Position numbers and translations under genes: made by a program. From Pseudomonadota bacterium (lineage in GTDB: Bacteria; Pseudomonadota; Gammaproteobacteria; Acidithiobacillales; Acidithiobacillaceae), in contig JAKAVW010000097.1 of assembly GCA_021827445.1 (NCBI GenBank), positions 1-9,750 of the forward strand: 9,750 bases of DNA, given 5' to 3'. Shown one piece after another: positions 5,884 to 9,750 of the stretch; position 1 is the stretch's first letter, and every line of letters begins with the position of its first letter. The notes under the pieces were generated by a model, which was not told the DNA's origin, ran no database searches, and saw only the letters and a program-made list of their open reading frames with translations.

Positions 5884-6933
5884 ATGAAAGCACGAAAGAG
5901 CGCAATCAAAATCGACCTGTTTGCAGCGGATTTGCACCAGCAGAAACTGGATCAGTTGGGTGATCCCTTGCTACGCATCGCTTCCTGTATCGACTTTCTC
6001 GCCCTGGCGGCAGAGGTGGATAGTGTGGCCCCTCGTCCGGTGAGTCCCCAAGGCGGTCGCCCTCCGTATCCCACGGAAACCATGGTGCGGATATTGGTGT
6101 TAAAGCGCCTCTACAATCTTTCAGACGAACAGATGGAGTACCAGCTTCTGGATCGCCGTAGCTATCAGCGTTTTTGCGGTCTGGTGGATGCTGCGCGTCT
6201 TCCGGATCGCACGACCATCTGGCATTTCGAGAACCGTATCGGTGTGGCCGGTGCCGAAGCGCTGTTCACCGCGGTGGAGCAGCAAATCCTGCAGCACGGC
6301 TATGTGGCACGGGGGGGCCAGATCATTGATGCCACGCTGGTACCGGCACCCAAGCAACATTTTTCCAGAGACGACAAGGAACAGATCAAAGAAAATGCCA
6401 TGCCTGCCGACTGGAGCCCAGCGAAACGCCGTCAGAAAGATCTGGATGCGACCTGGACGAAGAAGCATGGCAAAAGCACCTATGGCTTCAAGCTCTCTAT
6501 CGGTGTGGATCGCAAACACAAGCTGATCCGCAAGCTGGTGACCGATACGGCCTCTGTTCATGATAGCCAGCACTTTGAAGTGGTACTGGATGACCGGAAT
6601 ACCAGTGCGGAAGTGTATGCGGATAGGGGCTACCCCAGTCAGGAGCGGGAAGAACAGCTCAAGGCCCAAGGCTACCGGAGTCGTATCCAACGGAAAGGCA
6701 GTCGCAACCACCCGCTGTCCGAATGCCAGCAACGGCGCAACCATAAAATCGCCAAAGTGCGGGCGCGCGTCGAGCACGTATTCGGCGCCATGGAGCAGAT
6801 GGGCGGCAAGTGTATCCGGACCATAGGCCAAGCGCGGGCCGACTTTGCGCTGACCATGATGGCGGTTGCCTATAACATCAAGCGCCTGGTGTTTCTCGAA
6901 GCGGGTCCTATCAGGGCGGTAGTATGCCCGTAA
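5884..6933 (+). CDS. IS5-family DDE transposase
   Basis: A 349-residue transposase, full length for the IS5 group. The N-terminal region has GGRPPYPTETMVRILVLKRL followed by YNLSDEQMEYQLLDRRSYQR and LPDRTTIWHFENR, the conserved DNA-binding/dimerisation part of IS5 transposases. The catalytic triad is D149 (IIDATLVPAPKQ), D247 (VYADRGYPSQE) and E297 (KVRARVEHVFGAM). It catalyses cut-and-paste or related transposition using the terminal repeats at 5808 and 7057. Start: GGGG at 5872-5875 is 8 bases before ATG 5884. No frameshift or stop, so the element may be active. It is related to, but longer than, the classic IS5 protein. Confidence 0.95.
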   Translation: MKARKSAIKIDLFAADLHQQKLDQLGDPLLRIASCIDFLALAAEVDSVAPRPVSPQGGRPPYPTETMVRILVLKRLYNLSDEQMEYQLLDRRSYQRFCGLVDAARLPDRTTIWHFENRIGVAGAEALFTAVEQQILQHGYVARGGQIIDATLVPAPKQHFSRDDKEQIKENAMPADWSPAKRRQKDLDATWTKKHGKSTYGFKLSIGVDRKHKLIRKLVTDTASVHDSQHFEVVLDDRNTSAEVYADRGYPSQEREEQLKAQGYRSRIQRKGSRNHPLSECQQRRNHKIAKVRARVEHVFGAMEQMGGKCIRTIGQARADFALTMMAVAYNIKRLVFLEAGPIRAVVCP

Positions 6934-6951
6934 TGCGCCAAATTATGGAAA

Positions 6952-6973
6952 AATGGCCCTAAAAAACGCCATT
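6952..6973 (-). terminator. Hairpin inside the IS right end
   Basis: AATGGC (6952-6957) pairs with GCCATT (6968-6973). Read on the minus strand the stem is followed by a short T run, so it could stop transcription entering the IS from the right. Short stem, modest support. Confidence 0.3.
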
Positions 6974-7176
6974 CGGCATCAAACTTGCGAGAAAACCCCC
7001 TGAATGCTGATTTCGCAGAACGTTTCTCGTTTTAAGCGCCGGTTTTTAGAGGTGCCCCCCAATTGTTTGGCACCTCCCCAGCCCCCGGAATAGTTCACTC
7101 TCCTACTACTTCTACGGTGTATACTCGTCGCCAGACGCCGACGGCCGGCGGAGCTACTAAACGAGGAGGAGAAATC

Positions 7177-9048
7177 ATGGATTCCATGATTGTTCTGGAG
7201 AATAATCTACCGACAGAGGTTGGTATTTCGGTGGATGGCGCACTCAACCTTAATGAGAGTTATTGGGGGCTGGTCGATGGCAGCACTGCCATCGCCGAAC
7301 AGGTGACCTCGCTGTTTTGGGTGAGCCGAGTGGCAGGCATTACGGATGGAGAGGTTTTTACGTTCAAGGCCGAGACGGAGGTTGGGGGTACGACAATCGC
7401 GCTGTTGGTACAGCTGACGGGGACGCTGCTTGGCAGCGATATACAAATTGCGGTACAGGCGGGTACCGCTAAGTGCGATTGGTCTGGTGACAAGGACGTG
7501 TCCCTCTGTTTTACGGGAAATGATGGGAAATCGTACCGGGTTTCAGGCGCCTACGTAAGCGAAGGGGCTCAATATGACAATGTCCGGTTTACGGTGAGCC
7601 ACGCAATCTTGCCGCAGATCAAGCATATGGTCGTGCTGATGCTGGAGAACCGCTCGTTCGATAATCTTTTGGGCTGGCTCTATGACGACGACACACCGGA
7701 ATGCTATATACCCACGACTACAGCGCATGAGTTTAATGGACTCACAGAAGGCGCGTACACAAATAGTAACCCCATGATTCGTAACGGCGCCCCGGTGCCA
7801 GCCATAAAGGGGACGACCGATTGGCCGGCGCGCGATAAGACCGTGAACGCAAGCTGCGTACCTGATCCTGATCCAGGCGAAGAATTTTCCCGCTGTCAAA
7901 CACAGATTGGGGAGAACATGGGCGGCTTTCTTACGGATTATTTGCTCTCGATCAGCAGGGACGATGGGGAGACGGATAGCGCGGCGCAGATCATGCAGTG
8001 CTACGCCCCAGAGCAGGTCCCTGTCATTACGAGTCTCGCGAAGCATTTCGCGGTATCTGACGCCTGGCATGCCTCCGTGCCAAGCCAAACGTGGCCAAAC
8101 CGGGCCTTCGCGCAGGGTGGCGGTTCGGCCGGGCACGTGAATAACGACGGCTGGCCTTGGGACATGCCCACGATTTTCGACGTACTGGACTCTCAGGGCC
8201 GGGAATGGCGCGTGTATAACAACAGTGTGTTGCCTTCGTTAACTAAAACGATGTTCTTCGGAAAATACGGCACAAACGTGACGAATTTCAGCGATATGGG
8301 GGATTTCCAGCGAGCCTGCCAAACAGGCGACCTACCAGTATTTAGCTTCCTGGAACCCAGTTTCGGTCCTTACGAGCCTGACGAGAGCTATCATCCGCCG
8401 TATGATGTGACGCCGGGTGAAGCGTTTTTAGGGAAGATTTACGGCATGCTTGCTACAAGCCCTGCCCGAGACGACATTTTGTTCGTTGTGCTCTTCGATG
8501 AGCATGGGGGAACCTATGACCACGTCCCGCCGCCACCGGCACCACAGTCATTTCCTGCGGCAACAGATGGGTCGAATTTCAAGTTCGACCTGTTTGGTGT
8601 GCGGGTGCCGGCAATCGTGATCTCGTCCTACACTGGACCCAAAACAGTGTTCCGGAGCGATACGGATGTGCCTTATGATCATACTTCTGTGTTGGCAACG
8701 CTGCGCGACTGGCTCGGTCTAAGCGACGCTTTCCGCAAGCGCCTACCGAGCCCTCGGATCGCAACGGCCCCGACCTTAGAGGCCGTATTGAATCTCGCGG
8801 AGCCCCGTTCCAACTGGCCCGCACTGGATGTCGTTCCCGTTCACGCCGATCTCGCCGCGAAGCCTGCGCCGACTGATGACGTTCCACTAAACGATAACCA
8901 GAAGGCCATTCTGATGGCGGTAGCTGCGCATGTCGCAAAACGGCCGCTAACACTGCCAGAGAAATGGGCTGCAGAGCAGCGACTGCAAAACCATCGCGAT
9001 GCAAGAACATGGCTTGCGGCGATGGCGCCCCATTTGCCAGTAAAGTAA
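7177..9048 (+). CDS. Phospholipase C/acid phosphatase-family phosphoesterase with extra N-terminal domain
   Basis: A 623-residue protein of the PF04185-type phosphoesterase family (phospholipase C, AcpA), which hydrolyses phosphate esters at a metal centre. Residues about 149-517 carry the family motifs: HMVVLMLENRSFDNLLG with the ENRSFD core at 157-162, SDAWHASVPSQTWPNRAF (about 294-311), FSFLEPSF, FDEHGGTYDHVPPPP (from 440) and PYDHTSVL (about 499-506). Residues about 4-140 are a beta-rich domain that I do not recognise, with an NNLPTEVGISVDG beginning and a TDGEVFTFKAETEVGGTTI core; such an arrangement resembles lipid- or glycan-binding modules but this is only a guess. No signal peptide or Tat motif is seen, unlike many secreted family members. 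Start: GAGGAGGAG at 7163-7171 just before ATG 7177; the open frame to 7063 would begin next to the IS end and is rejected. A possible -10, TATACT, is at 7120-7125. Single gene, flanked by mobile-element sequence on both sides. Confidence 0.9.
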   Translation: MDSMIVLENNLPTEVGISVDGALNLNESYWGLVDGSTAIAEQVTSLFWVSRVAGITDGEVFTFKAETEVGGTTIALLVQLTGTLLGSDIQIAVQAGTAKCDWSGDKDVSLCFTGNDGKSYRVSGAYVSEGAQYDNVRFTVSHAILPQIKHMVVLMLENRSFDNLLGWLYDDDTPECYIPTTTAHEFNGLTEGAYTNSNPMIRNGAPVPAIKGTTDWPARDKTVNASCVPDPDPGEEFSRCQTQIGENMGGFLTDYLLSISRDDGETDSAAQIMQCYAPEQVPVITSLAKHFAVSDAWHASVPSQTWPNRAFAQGGGSAGHVNNDGWPWDMPTIFDVLDSQGREWRVYNNSVLPSLTKTMFFGKYGTNVTNFSDMGDFQRACQTGDLPVFSFLEPSFGPYEPDESYHPPYDVTPGEAFLGKIYGMLATSPARDDILFVVLFDEHGGTYDHVPPPPAPQSFPAATDGSNFKFDLFGVRVPAIVISSYTGPKTVFRSDTDVPYDHTSVLATLRDWLGLSDAFRKRLPSPRIATAPTLEAVLNLAEPRSNWPALDVVPVHADLAAKPAPTDDVPLNDNQKAILMAVAAHVAKRPLTLPEKWAAEQRLQNHRDARTWLAAMAPHLPVK

Positions 9049-9296
9049 AGAACACAACGGAGGATGCAATAGAGGGTGTAAGCCGGAACCCCAGAAAATT
9101 CCGTCGGGAAACATCGGCGAGAAGGTTTCCGGCTACCATATCTGTCCGACACTAGTTTCCGTACACGTTTTGCCCAATTTAGAGCGGCGGTTACGGCCAT
9201 CTGTCCGCAGTGTCGTAAATGTTTACGGACAATAAAGGGGCATCCTGGCATCTCGTGGATTGTTTGCCTCTGGGTGATTCTCTCAATGACGGGTAC
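9049..9296. other. Non-coding, palindrome-rich 3' flank of the phosphoesterase gene
   Basis: No credible gene. AGCCGGAACC (9081-9090) pairs imperfectly with GGTTTCCGGCT (9124-9134), possibly a transcript-end structure. A nested palindrome lies at 9202-9231: CGTAAA/TTTACG arms inside TGTCCG/CGGACA arms. A Tn7-end-like string lies at 9220-9237. Confidence 0.5.
9202..9231. repeat. Nested palindrome
   Basis: TGTCCG (9202-9207) and CGGACA (9226-9231) are perfect inverted arms; within them CGTAAA (9214-9219) and TTTACG (9222-9227) form a second, two-base-spaced palindrome sharing the CG at 9226-9227. TGTCCG also occurs at about 9142. Function unknown; protein-binding site or element end are the options. 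Confidence 0.45.
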
Positions 9297-9329
9297 GCAG
9301 CGTTATGTATACCTCGCGATTATGTATAG
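9297..9329 (+). repeat. Left 33-bp inverted repeat
   Basis: Starts GCAGCGTTATGTATACC and contains two TTATGTATA boxes at 17-bp spacing. Identity with the right arm stops abruptly: 9330 (T) and the inner neighbour of the right arm do not pair. Confidence 0.9.
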
Positions 9330-9480
9330 TGCGCATGTCGTGCTGGCTGTAAGCCCTGTTAATGCTGGCCATTTGGTATGTGCGGTATCGTGATGCTATA
9401 CATAAAATTGGTCGATTCGGTGTGTAGTCACTACGACAGCGCTCCGCATACGCCACAAATCAACACCCCAGCTACCGGTC

Positions 9481-9520
9481 TGATCCATGGCCACAATGCT
9501 GATCAGAGATCTTTGGATCA
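9481..9520. repeat. Hairpin-forming sequence inside the IR-bounded segment
   Basis: TGATCCA (9481-9487) and TGGATCA (9514-9520) are perfect 7-bp inverted arms with a 26-base loop. A short palindrome GTAGTCACTAC lies at 9424-9434. Role unknown. Confidence 0.35.
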
Positions 9521-9641
9521 CCATTAACTTACTGCTCGGGAAGGTGGTTGCCTGTGAATCCTAGCACTCCTTCCGATCCGAAAGCCTGACACCAATATTC
9601 GGCACCGCCGGTAGGCAGTCATCTTGTCGGGGCCTCCAAAA

Positions 9642-9667
9642 CAGCGTTTATTATGTAGAGCTCGCGA
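9642..9667 (+). repeat. Degenerate third copy of the inverted-repeat arm
   Basis: CAGCGTT (9642-9648), then after two extra bases TTATGTAGAGCTCGCGA (9651-9667), which matches TTATGTATACCTCGCGA of the arm at 15 of 17 positions and has the same orientation as the left arm. Confidence 0.6.
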
Positions 9668-9717
9668 GCACAATTCGGCCCTACAACCCAGTCGTAGCAA
9701 GGCTCGCAGCTGTACCG

Positions 9718-9750
9718 CTATACATAATCGCGAGGTATACATAACGCTGC
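9718..9750 (-). repeat. Right 33-bp inverted repeat (at window edge)
   Basis: Exact reverse complement of 9297-9329. It touches the last base of the window, so its outer limit is unknown. Confidence 0.9.

Larger units (their letters stand above)
5808..7057 (+). mobile_element. IS5-family insertion sequence
   Basis: About 1250 bp. The left end GGGCGCCTCAAAAAACC (5808-5824) matches the reverse complement of the right end 7041-7057 (GGGCACCTCTAAAAACC) at 15 of 17 positions. The terminal repeats enclose one intact transposase gene, with 76 bases on the left and 124 on the right, a normal layout for the family. No target-site duplication is visible: the left flank ends CGTT and the right flank begins CCCAATT. 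That suggests a deletion or recombination after insertion, or that the exact ends differ by a few bases. The left flank is AT-rich coding remnant and the right flank is unrelated. Confidence 0.8.
9297..9750. mobile_element. Non-autonomous element or recombinase-element end with perfect 33-bp inverted repeats
   Basis: Bases 9297-9329 are the exact reverse complement of 9718-9750. The 33-bp arm contains two direct TTATGTATA boxes 17 bases apart (9303-9311 and 9320-9328) separated by CCTCGCGA. The interior (9330-9717) has no credible gene, one isolated inverted box CTATACATAA (9396-9405) and a degenerate third copy of the arm at 9642-9667. The enclosed length of about 450 bp fits a MITE-like element. 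The right arm ends at the window edge, so it may extend further or lead into a larger element. Repeated short boxes are typical of sites bound by a transposase or tyrosine recombinase. Which one is not visible here. Confidence 0.6.

Noticed and set aside
6121..6831. Minus-strand 236-residue open frame
   Set aside because: Antisense to the IS5-family transposase, which carries the full DDE triad.
7543..8136. Minus-strand 197-residue open frame
   Set aside because: Antisense to the phosphoesterase core motifs.
8579..9251. Minus-strand frames across the 3' end of the phosphoesterase gene
   Set aside because: They overlap conserved coding sequence, have no family resemblance and no ribosome sites.
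9524..9742. Minus-strand 72-residue frame inside the inverted-repeat segment
   Set aside because: It begins within the terminal repeat, has no ribosome site and has unremarkable composition; treated as chance.
9297..9750. CRISPR array or origin iterons
   Set aside because: The TTATGTATA boxes are few, occur in both orientations and are unevenly spaced apart from the 17-bp pairs, so neither a spacer array nor a regular iteron series is supported.

Overview
The window looks like accessory DNA from a moderately GC-rich gammaproteobacterial or Acidithiobacillia-type chromosome. An Acidithiobacillus relative is my best guess, based on gene style and the iron-transporter, aquaporin, toxin-antitoxin and IS content. 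That assignment is inference: no rRNA or marker gene is present. No tRNA, rRNA or CRISPR array was seen.

Left part (1-3280): the 5' end of a minus-strand MIP/aquaporin-family gene that appears frameshifted in a C run at 67-70; a minus-strand VIT1/CCC1-family metal transporter; then, divergently, a plus-strand run of a DUF423 membrane protein, a single-domain rhodanese and a spermidine-synthase-fold protein. The last gene is followed by what reads as the decayed 3' end of a second copy of itself (about 3288-3422).

Middle (3423-5632): a poorly coding stretch with one small plus-strand ORF of weak BRO-N-like appearance, a minus-strand vapBC toxin-antitoxin pair with a good sigma70-type promoter, about 400 bases without a gene, and a plus-strand hicAB pair. 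The two toxin-antitoxin modules are divergent. A GNRA-looped 9-bp-stem hairpin follows hicB.

Right part (5633-9750): an IS5-family element (about 5808-7057) with a complete DDE transposase and recognisable terminal inverted repeats. Its left end cuts an AT-rich minus-strand gene, only the C-terminal 41 codons of which remain; the IS supplies an in-frame ATG, and the other half of the gene is not on the far side. Next comes a 623-residue phospholipase C/acid-phosphatase-family phosphoesterase with an unusual N-terminal beta-rich domain and no obvious signal peptide.

The last 450 bases are non-coding but strongly structured. A perfect 33-bp inverted repeat (9297-9329 against 9718-9750) encloses a gene-free segment carrying more copies of the same TTATGTATA box, so it looks like a non-autonomous mobile element or the end region of a recombinase-mobilised element. 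This is the most interesting signal here. Just outside it, 9220-9237 resembles a Tn7-type terminus. Overall the window is a patchwork of mobile-element insertions, decayed genes and toxin-antitoxin cassettes to the right of an ordinary metabolic/transport segment.
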